Origin: Hymenobacter artigasi
GTDB lineage: Bacteria; Bacteroidota; Bacteroidia; Cytophagales; Hymenobacteraceae
DNA length: 64,000 nucleotides
Assembly (NCBI RefSeq): GCF_012275535.1
Contig: NZ_JAAVTK010000007.1
Location: 62,001 to 126,000 of the forward strand
Direction: 5' to 3'
Shown here: in pieces, positions 25,798 to 33,949 of the stretch
Numbering within the stretch: the stretch's first letter is position 1
How the letters are laid out: each line of letters starts with the position of its first letter
Notes under the pieces: generated by a model
The model's input: the letters and a program-made list of their open reading frames with translations, nothing else
What the model was told of the DNA's origin: nothing
Database searches by the model: none
Program-made: the position numbers and the translations under genes

Positions 25798-27300
25798 CTA
25801 GTTATTCGGCTTCACTGGCTCCTTGGTCGAACTATTTTCCTCCACCTGCGCATCCTGCTTATTGGTTGCGTCCTCGTGCTCGGGCGTCCACTGCGTGTGG
25901 AATACGCCTTCCTTGCCAATCAGCTCATAGGTATGTGCCCCGAAGTAGTCGCGCTGGGCCTGGATGAGGTTGGACGGCATCCGCGCCGTGCGGAACGTAT
26001 CGAAATAGCTCAGCGAGGCCATGTAGCCGGGCAGGGCCAGGCCGGCGGTGGCAGCGGCGGCCACTACGGCGCGGCTGCCGGGCACGGCTTCGTTCACCAG
26101 CTTTTGCACCTGGCCATCGAGCAGCAGGTGGGCCAGTTTCGGCGCGTGCTGGTAGGCGTCAAAAATCTCGTTCAAAAAGCCCGAGCGGATAATACAGCCG
26201 CCGCGCCAGATTTTGGCGATGTCGGCCAGGTTCAGGTCGTAGGCATAATCCTCCGAAGCCTTCGAGAGCAACTGCATGCCTTGGGCGTAGGTGATGACCA
26301 TGCTGAAGTAGAACGCCTGCTCCAGCTGCGCCAGAAAGGCCTCGCGCGCTACCGGCAGCGGGCCGGCCACCGGGCCGTATAGCCCCGCCAGCTCCCCGCG
26401 CAGGGCTTTGTACTTCGATAGATTGCGCATGGTCACCGCCGTGTCGATGGTAGACAGCGGCACTTCTAAATCCATGGCTACCTGCGATGTCCACTTGCCG
26501 GTGCCCTTCGAGCGGGCCTCGTCCTTGATGTCGTCGAGCAGCAAATGGTCGGTATTTGGGGCTTTGAAGCCGAAAATGTCCTTGGTAATGTCGAGCAGGA
26601 ACGACTGCAGCCGGCCCTCGTTCCACTGCGTGAATACCTGGCCAATGGCCGCGTTATCCATCCCCAGGCCGGTTTTCAGCACCGCGTAGGTTTCGGCGAT
26701 GAGCTGCATCAGGCCGTACTCGATGCCGTTGTGCACCATTTTTACGAAGTGGCCGGCCGCGCCGGGGCCGATGTACGTCACGCACGGCTGGCCATCGACC
26801 TGCGCCGCAATGGCTTCAAACATGGGCTGCATCACGCGGTAAGCCTCTTTGTCGCCGCCGGGCATCATGCTGGGGCCGAAGCGGGCACCTTCCTCGCCGC
26901 CGCTCACGCCCATGCCGAAGAAGTGGAAGCCGGCCGCCTCCACTGCCTTGGCGCGCCGCTCGGTGTCGGTGAAGTGCGAGTTGCCGCCGTCGATGATGAT
27001 GTCGCCGGGGGCCAGCAGAGGCTGCAGCTCGGCAATCACGCTGTCTACAATGGGGCCGGCCGGCACCAGCAGCATCACCGCGCGTGGCGTTTGCAGGCCG
27101 TTGAGGAATGCCTGCAATTCTGTGAAGCCTTGTACGGGCTTGCCCGCGCCTTCTTTGGCCAGCAGGGCAATTTTATCGGCATCCTTGTCGTAGCCGGCTA
27201 CGGGAAAGCCGTGGTCGGCCATGTTCAGCAGCAGGTTGCGGCCCATGGTACCGAGGCCAATCATGCCAAAAGAAGGCTTGGAAGCGGGAGTTGCACTCAT
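25798..27300 (-). CDS. gnd: 6-phosphogluconate dehydrogenase, decarboxylating
   Basis: 500 residues. FGMIGLGTMGRNLLLNMADHG (N-terminal NADP fold; motif GLGTMGRNL), MLLVPAGPIVDSVI, IIDGGNSHFTDT, GVSGGEEGARFGPSMMPGG, HNGIEYGLMQLIAE (catalytic Lys just before it), and IWRGGCIIRSGFL. It is slightly longer than the usual 470 residues because of a polar C-terminal tail. It yields ribulose-5-P and NADPH, feeding rpiA encoded across the locus. First gene of the minus-strand pentose phosphate series. Confidence 0.97.
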   Translation of the reverse strand: MSATPASKPSFGMIGLGTMGRNLLLNMADHGFPVAGYDKDADKIALLAKEGAGKPVQGFTELQAFLNGLQTPRAVMLLVPAGPIVDSVIAELQPLLAPGDIIIDGGNSHFTDTERRAKAVEAAGFHFFGMGVSGGEEGARFGPSMMPGGDKEAYRVMQPMFEAIAAQVDGQPCVTYIGPGAAGHFVKMVHNGIEYGLMQLIAETYAVLKTGLGMDNAAIGQVFTQWNEGRLQSFLLDITKDIFGFKAPNTDHLLLDDIKDEARSKGTGKWTSQVAMDLEVPLSTIDTAVTMRNLSKYKALRGELAGLYGPVAGPLPVAREAFLAQLEQAFYFSMVITYAQGMQLLSKASEDYAYDLNLADIAKIWRGGCIIRSGFLNEIFDAYQHAPKLAHLLLDGQVQKLVNEAVPGSRAVVAAAATAGLALPGYMASLSYFDTFRTARMPSNLIQAQRDYFGAHTYELIGKEGVFHTQWTPEHEDATNKQDAQVEENSSTKEPVKPNN

Positions 27301-27469
27301 CAGAAAAGAGGGGTTTAGGAAGCAGTGTTCAGGCTAAGGAAACGAGTTACGCCGGAAAAAGGCGAAACCGGGGCGAAAGTTTTGGCGGGTGGGGCGCTGG
27401 CGCGTCTGCGCGGCTCTACCGATTCGGTTATATTCGTACACAATATTCCTTTCCTTTTTTGATACTATC

Positions 27470-28033
27470 ATGAAAGCACGTTACTTGCTATTATTGCTGC
27501 CTCTGCTGGGTATGCGCAAATGCGAACGGGAGCCTGTGCCCACGTTCAAGCTCCCGGCCGTCACGCAAGACGGAGCCAACACGATGGGGTTCGTCATCGA
27601 TGGCCGGGTGTGGCAGAATTATGGCTGGTTGCCCTATACTACTGGTGCAAGCGACAACCTGAGAGCGACGTATTCGCCTCGCTATGGCTCAAAAAACTTT
27701 AGTTTGAACGCCGGCCAGATTGCCCGTGACGTGTACGAGAACTTCTATTTATCAATAGACAGTCTGACCAGTATCGGGACCTATCAGGCTAGTAAAAACC
27801 GCCTTTTAGGGGTCAGCGTCCGGGCAGAGCGCGGGTTTGTATTTGAGAACAAAGAATCTCAAACGGTATATAGCTACCTGTACAAAGGCAGTACTGCCAC
27901 GATTGTCATTGCCAAGCTTGATACTGTCGAGCACATCATCGCCGGTACATTCGAGGGCACCCTGCGGCAAGGCAATGATTCTACCAAGCTCGTACGCATC
28001 ACCGACGGCCGGTTCGATGTTCGCTATCAGTAG
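27470..28033 (+). CDS. Small envelope protein of unknown function, possible lipoprotein
   Basis: 187 residues from ATG 27470. A short hydrophobic start (YLLLLLPLLG) is followed by a Cys in RKCERE at about residue 18; the surrounding LLGMRKC is a poor lipobox, so lipidation is uncertain. The mature part opens with LPAVTQDGANTMGFVIDGRVW, resembling (in the words TQxGxNTxG and DGxVW) lipoproteins common in this order. The rest is beta-rich with no known domain. Base composition is less GC-rich than its neighbours. It stands alone after a 169-bp gap; TATATTCG at 27429-27436 could be its -7 box. Confidence 0.65.
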   Translation: MKARYLLLLLPLLGMRKCEREPVPTFKLPAVTQDGANTMGFVIDGRVWQNYGWLPYTTGASDNLRATYSPRYGSKNFSLNAGQIARDVYENFYLSIDSLTSIGTYQASKNRLLGVSVRAERGFVFENKESQTVYSYLYKGSTATIVIAKLDTVEHIIAGTFEGTLRQGNDSTKLVRITDGRFDVRYQ

Positions 28034-28092
28034 GCTCGCCTTGCCAAATTTAGAAAAAGCCTCTTGCACAATAAGCCCATTTTGAACAACGG

Positions 28093-28212
28093 TTATTTCT
28101 GCGCCGCTTCAGTGCCCGCCCGTTCCCGGCGCACCAGTTTCAGCAGATGCATGTAGGTATAATATTCCAGCTTCATCTTGCTGAAAATACTGTCCCCCGG
28201 CTCGGGGGAGCA
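28093..28212 (-). other. Short open frame, possible C-terminal remnant of a lost gene
   Basis: On the minus strand an open stretch of about 38 codons encodes CSPEPGDSIFSKMKLEYYTY and then MHLLKLVRRERAGTEAAQK, ending at 28093. It has coding-like composition but no upstream start or partner, and its only ATGs lie within it. It may be the end of a decayed gene or a tiny protein. No function is suggested. Confidence 0.25.
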
Positions 28213-28215
28213 GTG

Positions 28216-28866
28216 TCATAGCTGATTAAACGGCACATCTTGAATGGGATAAGATTTCCAGTCCTGATAGTCATAATGCCACCACTCGGCAGGTAGCACC
28301 GTGAAGCCATTGCGTTCCATCGTGCTACGGAGCAAGTCGCGGCGGGCTCGTTGCTCCGTCGTTCCGCCAGCGTAAGCGGCGTAGGAGCGAGGGCTCATTT
28401 CGTCGTATTCGCCGGGCATGGGCACTTCTTTATTGGCCGCGATATCCCATAGGCTGAGGTCCACGGCACAGCCCCGGTTGTGGCGCGAGCCTTTTTTAGG
28501 GTCGGCCACAAACTCCTTTTTGTCGGCGGGCGTGTGGTCCCACATCTGTTTGGTGATGCGCCAGGGCCGGTAGCCATCGAATACAAGCAGGCAATAGCCC
28601 AGTGGTTTCAGCTCGGCATTCACCCGCACCAAGGCCTCGGCGGCGGGACGCTGCAAGAATGCCCGCGCCTGCGGATACAGTACCCGGCCCATGAAATTGT
28701 GGGTAGTGGCGTAGCGGATATCCAATCGAATGGTCGGGTCGCGCCGGACCAGCTCCACCAGCTCGCCGGGCTGGAACGGGCCGGCTTCGTGCGGCGGCCG
28801 GGCCGCGCAGCCGCCGAAGATGCTCAGGAAGCACAACAGCCACAGCTGTAGCAGGACACGATTCAT
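28216..28866 (-). CDS. D-alanyl-D-alanine dipeptidase (M15D, VanX/DdpX type) lipoprotein
   Basis: 216 residues from ATG 28866. The start is a lipoprotein signal (VLLQLWLLCFLSIFGGC, lipobox FGGC). The zinc peptidase motifs are SRHNRGCAVDLSLW (SxHxxGxAxD) near residue 130 and PAEWWHYDY near the end. Family members cleave D-Ala-D-Ala; in bacteria without van genes they recycle wall dipeptides. No vanH, vanA or two-component genes are near, so resistance function is unlikely. It reads in the same direction as the nuoMN pair but is separated from it by a terminator-like hairpin. Confidence 0.88.
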   Translation of the reverse strand: MNRVLLQLWLLCFLSIFGGCAARPPHEAGPFQPGELVELVRRDPTIRLDIRYATTHNFMGRVLYPQARAFLQRPAAEALVRVNAELKPLGYCLLVFDGYRPWRITKQMWDHTPADKKEFVADPKKGSRHNRGCAVDLSLWDIAANKEVPMPGEYDEMSPRSYAAYAGGTTEQRARRDLLRSTMERNGFTVLPAEWWHYDYQDWKSYPIQDVPFNQL

Positions 28867-28900
28867 AGCGAAAGCCAATTGTCGAAAAGCCAAATAAACA

Positions 28901-28929
28901 GAAAAAGCAGCCCGTTGGACTGCTTTTCT
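28901..28929 (-). terminator. Terminator after nuoN
   Basis: On the minus strand GAAAAGCAG pairs with CTGCTTTTTC across a nine-base loop and ends in a T-rich run, 23 bp after the nuoN stop. Confidence 0.65.
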
Positions 28930-28951
28930 ACTTTTTGATAAATAAGATTGT

Positions 28952-30352
28952 CTACAAAATCCCGCTCATGAAGCCAGGCACCACGCCCAGCGCAATAGTG
29001 AGCAGCGCCAGTACCACCAGCGTCATCGTCTGAATACCATCGACCGGCACGGGGGTGGCACCCTCGGGGGCGGGCTGCATGTACATGGCGATAATGGGCC
29101 GCAGGTAGTAGTACAGGCCTACCATGCTCATGATAACCGCGAACACTACAAGGCCGATATAGCCCTGGCCCACGGCCGCCGCCAGCAGGAAAAACTTGCC
29201 GAAGAAGCCACCCGTGAGCGGAATGCCGGCCAGCGAGAGCATGGCCACCGTCATCACGAAAGCCAGCAGCGGGTTGGTTTTGCCCAGGCCGTTGAGGCCA
29301 GCGTAGGAGTCTTCCTGGCGGTGTTCGGCCACCAGTTTCAGCACGCCGAAAGCGGCAACTGTAGCAATGGAATAGGCCAGCGAATAGAAGAAAATGCCGC
29401 TGGTGGCATCGCCCGTCAGCATGCCCTTGCTGGCCACGAGGCCGATGAGCAGGTAGCCGGCGTGGCTCACGCTGGAGTAGGCCAGCATGCGCTTGGTGTT
29501 GGACTGGGCCGCCGCGCCCACGTTGCCGAGCAGCAGCGTGAGGGCGCACATGGCCTGAATAGTGGGCATCCAGAAGCCCTGGGCAGCCGGCAGGGCCACG
29601 GCCAACAGCTTGAGAAACGCAGCGAAACCGGCCGTTTTCACCACCGTGCTCATGAAGGCGGTGAAGAACGTGGGCGTGCCCTCGTACACGTCGGGCGTCC
29701 AGAAGTGGAACGGCGCGGCCGATACTTTGAAGCCAATACCGATAATCATCATCAGAATGCCGATGTAGAGCATCGGCTGCAGGCTGGCGTTGGCGGGGTT
29801 GGCTACGGCCGCGCCCAGCTGCGAGAGGGCGAAGGTGCCGGTGGCGCCATATAGCAGCGCAATGCCGAAGAGCAGGATGCCGGTGGCAAACGCGCCCATC
29901 AGGAAGTATTTCAGGGCGGCTTCGTTGCTGCGGGAGTCGCGCTTGTTGCTGCCGGCCAGCACGTACATGCTGATGCTCAGAATTTCAATGCCCACGAAGA
30001 GCATGATGAGGTGGTCGTAGCCAATCATCATGATGGCTCCCACCAGCGAGAAGAGGAGCAGGGCGTAGTATTCGGCCAGGTTGGGCTCGCCCGAGGTTAC
30101 GTAGCTGCGCGAAAAGGGCAGCAGCAAAATGGTAGTGAGCAGCACAATGCCGGTGAAGGCTACCGTGTAGTTGTCCACCACCAGCATGTTGTTGAAGTAG
30201 GGCGCGTGCGCCACGTTCCAGTCGGCGTAGTTGGCCCCGAACACGGCCAGCAGCAGCAGCATGGCGCCGGGCAGCAGCACCTTGTTCGAGCGCAGGAAGC
30301 CCAGGAACAGGTTGAGAATGCCGAAGACGGAGAGGAGAATGATGGAGGTCAT
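28952..30352 (-). CDS. nuoN: NADH-quinone oxidoreductase subunit N
   Basis: 466 residues with about 13-14 membrane helices of the Mrp antiporter type. Conserved parts: LIMLFVGIEILSISMYVLAG with the helix-5 Glu, EAALKYFLMGAFATGILLFG with the Lys, and FKVSAAPFHFWTPDVYEG, diagnostic for NuoN. It is a proton channel in the membrane arm of complex I. It follows nuoM after 122 bp containing a C-rich repeat. nuoK and nuoL lie 25 kb away on the other strand. Confidence 0.95.
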   Translation of the reverse strand: MTSIILLSVFGILNLFLGFLRSNKVLLPGAMLLLLAVFGANYADWNVAHAPYFNNMLVVDNYTVAFTGIVLLTTILLLPFSRSYVTSGEPNLAEYYALLLFSLVGAIMMIGYDHLIMLFVGIEILSISMYVLAGSNKRDSRSNEAALKYFLMGAFATGILLFGIALLYGATGTFALSQLGAAVANPANASLQPMLYIGILMMIIGIGFKVSAAPFHFWTPDVYEGTPTFFTAFMSTVVKTAGFAAFLKLLAVALPAAQGFWMPTIQAMCALTLLLGNVGAAAQSNTKRMLAYSSVSHAGYLLIGLVASKGMLTGDATSGIFFYSLAYSIATVAAFGVLKLVAEHRQEDSYAGLNGLGKTNPLLAFVMTVAMLSLAGIPLTGGFFGKFFLLAAAVGQGYIGLVVFAVIMSMVGLYYYLRPIIAMYMQPAPEGATPVPVDGIQTMTLVVLALLTIALGVVPGFMSGIL

Positions 30353-30358
30353 ATCGGG

Positions 30359-30475
30359 TCACCCCACCCCCCGGCCCCCTCCCCTCCGGGAGAGGGGGAG
30401 CCAGACGATACCTTGGGGCTCTTGGTTAAGTAATGCAAAAGCCCCTCCCCTGGAGGGGAGGGGTTGGGGTGGGGT
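30359..30475. repeat. C-rich inverted repeat between nuoM and nuoN
   Basis: Arms at about 30359-30403 and 30440-30475 pair imperfectly, about 80%. Each arm is also nearly self-complementary (CCCCTCCCC with GGGGAGGGG). Core ACCCCACCCC and GGCCCCCTCCCCTCC relate it to the elements at 15551-15796 and 34798-34960. It ends exactly at the nuoM stop codon and begins 6 bp from the nuoN ATG. Confidence 0.8.
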
Positions 30476-31941
30476 TAGCGCCCGACCAGCGCTAGGATAT
30501 TCGTCACGGCCGGTTCGGAGATGTGCAGGAAGATATTGGGGAACAGGCCAATCCAGAACACCAACGCAATGAGCGGCACCAGTACCAGCAGCTCGCCGCC
30601 GGTGAGGTCGGTAATGGTTTCGGAGAACGACGAATCCGGCCCAAGCATGACGCGCTGGAACATGCGCAACAGGTACACGGCCGAGAAAATGATGGTGAGG
30701 CCGGCCACCGCGCCCACCCAGGCGTTGTATTCGTACACGCCGGCCAGCAGCAGGAACTCGCCCACAAAGCCACCCGTGAGGGGCAGGGCCACCGTGCTCA
30801 GCAGCATTATCAGGAAGCAAACCGAGAGGATGGGTGTGCGGCGCGTGAGGCCGCCCAGGTCGGGAATGTAGCGGGTGCCGGTGCGGCGCTCGATGGCATC
30901 GGCGATGAAGAACATGCCGACCACGTTCACACCGTGGGCCAGCATCTGGACCACTGCGCCCTGCAGGCCGATTTGGGTGAGCGAGAACACGCCGGCCGCC
31001 ATCAGTCCAACGTGCGAGAGGGAGGAATAGGCGATGAGGCGCTTCACGTCGCGCTGGCGAATGGCGATGATGGCCCCGTAGATAATGCCGATGACCGAGA
31101 GGATGATAACCGGTTTCTGCCACTGGCTCACGCCGAGCGGCACCACGGGCAGCAACCAGCGTAGCGTGCCATAGATGCCCATTTTCAGCATGATGCCCGA
31201 GAGCAGCATGGTGGCGGGGGCGGGGGCTTCGGTGTAGGTGTCGGGCTGCCAGGTGTGGAAGGGGAAGATGGGCATCTTCACGGCAAAGGCGGCGAAAATC
31301 AGCCAGAACAGCCACGACTGCTCGGCGGCGCTCAGCTTCAGGTTGTAGAAGGCGGTAAGCTCCGACGAGTGCTGGGCCAGCGAGCCGGCGGCGGGGCCGG
31401 TTTGCAGGTAGAGGTACACGAAGCCGGCCAGCATCAGCAGCGAGCCGACTACGGTGTAGAGGAAAAACTTGAGGGTGACGGCAATGCGGCGCTCGCCGCC
31501 CCAGGCACCCGCCAGCAGGTAAATCGGAATCAGGGCCACTTCCCAGAAGAAGTAGAACAGGAAGGCATCGAGCGAAACGAACACGCCCAGCAGGCCCGTC
31601 TGCATGAACAGCACGAGGGCGTAGAACGTGGACGGGTTGTCGTAATCGCGCTTAAAGGCGCTCAGCAGAATGAGCGGCACCAGAAAGGTGGTAAGCAGCA
31701 CCATCAGCAGGCTCAGGCCATCGAGCCCGATGTGAAAGTTGATGCCAGCCGAGGCAATCCACCGGTAATCGAGGTTGTAGGCAGTTGAGCCGTGGCGGGT
31801 GAAATCGAACGCGACGTAGGCGGCGATAACGAATTCGAGGAGCGAGGCCCCGAAGGCGAGGGCGCGGGCGGCGGCTCCCTTAACGACTAGCAGCAGCAGG
31901 GCGGCGGCCAAAGGGAGAAAAAGCAGTACAGCAGTCAGCAT
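30475..31941 (-). CDS. nuoM: NADH-quinone oxidoreductase subunit M
   Basis: 488 residues, about 14 membrane helices. FFFWEVALIPIYLLAGAWGGE carries the conserved Glu of helix 5 (motif WEVALIP), KFFLYTVVGSLLML the helix-7 Lys region, VKMPIFPFHTWQPDTYTEAP the NuoM signature (shortest diagnostic part PFHTWQPD), and RDVKRLIAYSSLSHVG the following loop. It is a proton-pumping antiporter-like subunit of complex I. First of the minus-strand pair nuoM-nuoN. Confidence 0.96.
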   Translation of the reverse strand: MLTAVLLFLPLAAALLLLVVKGAAARALAFGASLLEFVIAAYVAFDFTRHGSTAYNLDYRWIASAGINFHIGLDGLSLLMVLLTTFLVPLILLSAFKRDYDNPSTFYALVLFMQTGLLGVFVSLDAFLFYFFWEVALIPIYLLAGAWGGERRIAVTLKFFLYTVVGSLLMLAGFVYLYLQTGPAAGSLAQHSSELTAFYNLKLSAAEQSWLFWLIFAAFAVKMPIFPFHTWQPDTYTEAPAPATMLLSGIMLKMGIYGTLRWLLPVVPLGVSQWQKPVIILSVIGIIYGAIIAIRQRDVKRLIAYSSLSHVGLMAAGVFSLTQIGLQGAVVQMLAHGVNVVGMFFIADAIERRTGTRYIPDLGGLTRRTPILSVCFLIMLLSTVALPLTGGFVGEFLLLAGVYEYNAWVGAVAGLTIIFSAVYLLRMFQRVMLGPDSSFSETITDLTGGELLVLVPLIALVFWIGLFPNIFLHISEPAVTNILALVGR

Positions 31942-32043
31942 CAGCAGGCGGGTTGGGCGCGTTGCAGGGTGGGGGAACCCACCCGCAAATTGACCGCAAA
32001 CTTACGCACGGAGTAGGAAGGCACCACCGTTTTTGTGCAACTT

Positions 32044-33381
32044 CTACTGGCGGGCCACTTTACGGCTCATCAGTACGTGCCCACTGGCATCGAGCCATTG
32101 CGCCGCGTAGAGCCCCAGAGCCAGGCCCACAACGGAAACCGAAGTCTCGCAGGCGGCCGTGGGCTGGCGCAGTACTTCGCGACCCAGGGCATCGAGCAGG
32201 CGCACGCTGGTGGCGGAGCGGGCCGGCTGGCGCAGGATGAGCGTTTCGGCGGTAGGGTTGGGGAAGGCGAGGAAGCCGGCGGCTTCGGCCGCGGCGGCCG
32301 TGGCCGTGGGCCGGCAGGACACGGCGGCCATGATTTTCGCCCATAGCTCATTATCGAACGACGAGGCGGCGAGGCGGCTGGCCCCGGCGGTGTTGCCCTG
32401 GCGCACCACCACGAGGCCCAGGCTGAGCACCACATAAATCTTCTGGTCGTTTTTGCCGAGCGCGGCGATGAGGTCGGTGGGAGCGGAGGGAATGAGCGGG
32501 CCGGGCAGCGTGATTTGGGCGCCGGGCAGGCGGTAGCTGGGTTGGCCGTTCAGCCACCAGAGGTAGCCGTAGCTGCGGTTCAGGGCTTGGCTGGGGGTGG
32601 TCATGCGGCGGAAGTAAGCCGTGTCGGTCATGATTTGAGTACCGTTCCAGGAGCCACGCGCGAGAATAAACAGGCCGAAGCGGGCCATGCTGCGGGCTTT
32701 GCTGTAGAACACGTCGTTGGCCCAGAGGCCCGTCATACCAATGCGAGTGCCGAGGCGCTGATTGGTGTAGGCCGTCATGCTGGCCGCGCCGCTGGCCTGC
32801 ATCAGCACGTTTTGCAGGGTGCGGTAGGCGCCGGTGTGGTAGGCCCAGCGGATGGCGGGCGGGGCAAGGTAGCGCAGGCAGCCGGGCGTGGTGCTCTCGT
32901 TGTCGCAGGGCGCGGGCGGGCTGTCGTCGAGCCCGGTGGTCATGGTGAGCTGGTGCAGCAGCTGAATCTGGCGCTGCTGCGGGCGGGTGGCGCTGGTCCA
33001 GCGGCCGAGGTATTTGGAAGTGCTGTCGGTCAGGCTCAACAGGCCATCCTGCCGGGCCAGGCCCACGAGCGTGGCCGTGAGCGACTTGCCCGCCGAGGCC
33101 CAGTACCAGGCCGAATCGGCGGTGTAGGTGCCGTAGTATTGCTCCACCACCAGCCGGCCATCTTTCAGAATCAATAAAGAATTGCTGCTTTTACGCCCGG
33201 CAAACGCAATGAGCGAATCGAGCTGCGGCTGGCACCAGCCCAGGCTGGCGGGCGCGGTAGTGGCCCAAGTGCTGCCCGTGAGGGGCGGGAAATACAGACT
33301 GGACGTCTGGGCCTGGGCCTGATTAGCTGGCAGGAGTAATGAGAGAGTGAGCAGGCCCGCCAGGAGTAAATAGTTTTTCAT
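32044..33381 (-). CDS. Serine hydrolase (beta-lactamase fold) with T9SS C-terminal sorting domain
   Basis: 445 residues from ATG 33381, which opens a signal peptide (MKNYLLLAGLLTLSLLLPA). Residues about 45-350 form a class C beta-lactamase/DD-peptidase-like domain: SxxK in WASAGKSLTA, Y-x-T in AYHTGAYRTL where YxN is usual, and LNRSYGYLWWLNG. The last 80 residues are a type A T9SS signal: LAFPNPTAETLIL, LLDALGREVLR and a closing Lys-Arg-rich strand. It is therefore expected to leave the cell through the PorU/PorV system. Substrate unknown. It diverges from the VOC gene over an inverted repeat. Confidence 0.88.
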   Translation of the reverse strand: MKNYLLLAGLLTLSLLLPANQAQAQTSSLYFPPLTGSTWATTAPASLGWCQPQLDSLIAFAGRKSSNSLLILKDGRLVVEQYYGTYTADSAWYWASAGKSLTATLVGLARQDGLLSLTDSTSKYLGRWTSATRPQQRQIQLLHQLTMTTGLDDSPPAPCDNESTTPGCLRYLAPPAIRWAYHTGAYRTLQNVLMQASGAASMTAYTNQRLGTRIGMTGLWANDVFYSKARSMARFGLFILARGSWNGTQIMTDTAYFRRMTTPSQALNRSYGYLWWLNGQPSYRLPGAQITLPGPLIPSAPTDLIAALGKNDQKIYVVLSLGLVVVRQGNTAGASRLAASSFDNELWAKIMAAVSCRPTATAAAAEAAGFLAFPNPTAETLILRQPARSATSVRLLDALGREVLRQPTAACETSVSVVGLALGLYAAQWLDASGHVLMSRKVARQ

Positions 33382-33447
33382 CGGCACAAAGAACTTCAAC
33401 AGTTGAATATTCAGCTTGACTGGCTGGTGCTGTTCAGGTTTAACACC

Positions 33448-33533
33448 GTAGCGCGAACTTTGTAGTTCGCGTTCCCGCACCGTTAGAAATGACTTTGACG
33501 GCGCGGAGACGCGAACTACAAAGTTCGCGCTAC
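33448..33533. repeat. Inverted repeat in a divergent promoter region
   Basis: Perfect 24-bp arms at 33448-33471 and 33510-33533; each arm is nearly self-complementary (CGCGAAC TTTGTA GTTCGCG). It lies between the starts of two divergent genes and ends 4 bp before the VOC-protein ATG, so it forms that gene's leader. Confidence 0.88.
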
Positions 33534-33537
33534 TACC

Positions 33538-33930
33538 ATGACGACTCCCATTCTGCGCGTGGCCCGGCCCACCGACAACCTGCCCGCGTTGCTGCGCTTT
33601 TATTGCGATGGCCTCGGCTTGCAGGTACTCACATCCTTCGCCGCTCACAACGGCTTCGATGGCGTGATGCTGGGCCACCCGCACGCACCCTACCATCTGG
33701 AGTTCACGCACCAGCCCGGCCACGCCGTGGGCCGCGCCCCCACGACTGACAACCTGCTCGTATTCTACCTGCCCGATGCCGCCGAATGGCCGGCCGCCGT
33801 GCAGCGGATGCTGGCAGCCGGCTTCGCGCCCGTGTCAGCCTATAACCCGTATTGGGACCAGCAGGGCCGTACTTTTGAAGACCCCGACGGCTACCGCGTG
33901 GTGCTGCAACAGGCGGTCTGGACGCTGTAG
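33538..33930 (+). CDS. VOC family (glyoxalase-fold) protein
   Basis: 130 residues. Two beta-alpha-beta-beta-beta modules: LRVARPTDNLPALLRFYCDG to YHLEFTHQ (residues 6-57) and NLLVFYLPDAAEWPAAVQ to RTFEDPDGYRVVL. FEDPDGYRVVL is the family's metal-site end, with Asp-Pro-Asp-Gly. Members bind metals and act on varied small molecules; no specific activity can be read. It is followed 19 bp later by the GluRS-like gene, so the two are probably cotranscribed. Confidence 0.85.
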   Translation: MTTPILRVARPTDNLPALLRFYCDGLGLQVLTSFAAHNGFDGVMLGHPHAPYHLEFTHQPGHAVGRAPTTDNLLVFYLPDAAEWPAAVQRMLAAGFAPVSAYNPYWDQQGRTFEDPDGYRVVLQQAVWTL

Positions 33931-33949
33931 AACTCCTTTATTGCTAAAG

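Noticed and set aside
28216..28866. Vancomycin-resistance VanX
   Set aside because: The dipeptidase motifs fit, but there is no vanH, vanA, vanR or vanS nearby; a wall-recycling role is more likely.
32044..33723. Longer version of the T9SS serine hydrolase starting upstream of 33381
   Set aside because: The extra 114 codons run through the inverted repeat and antisense to the VOC gene, while ATG 33381 opens directly on a signal peptide.
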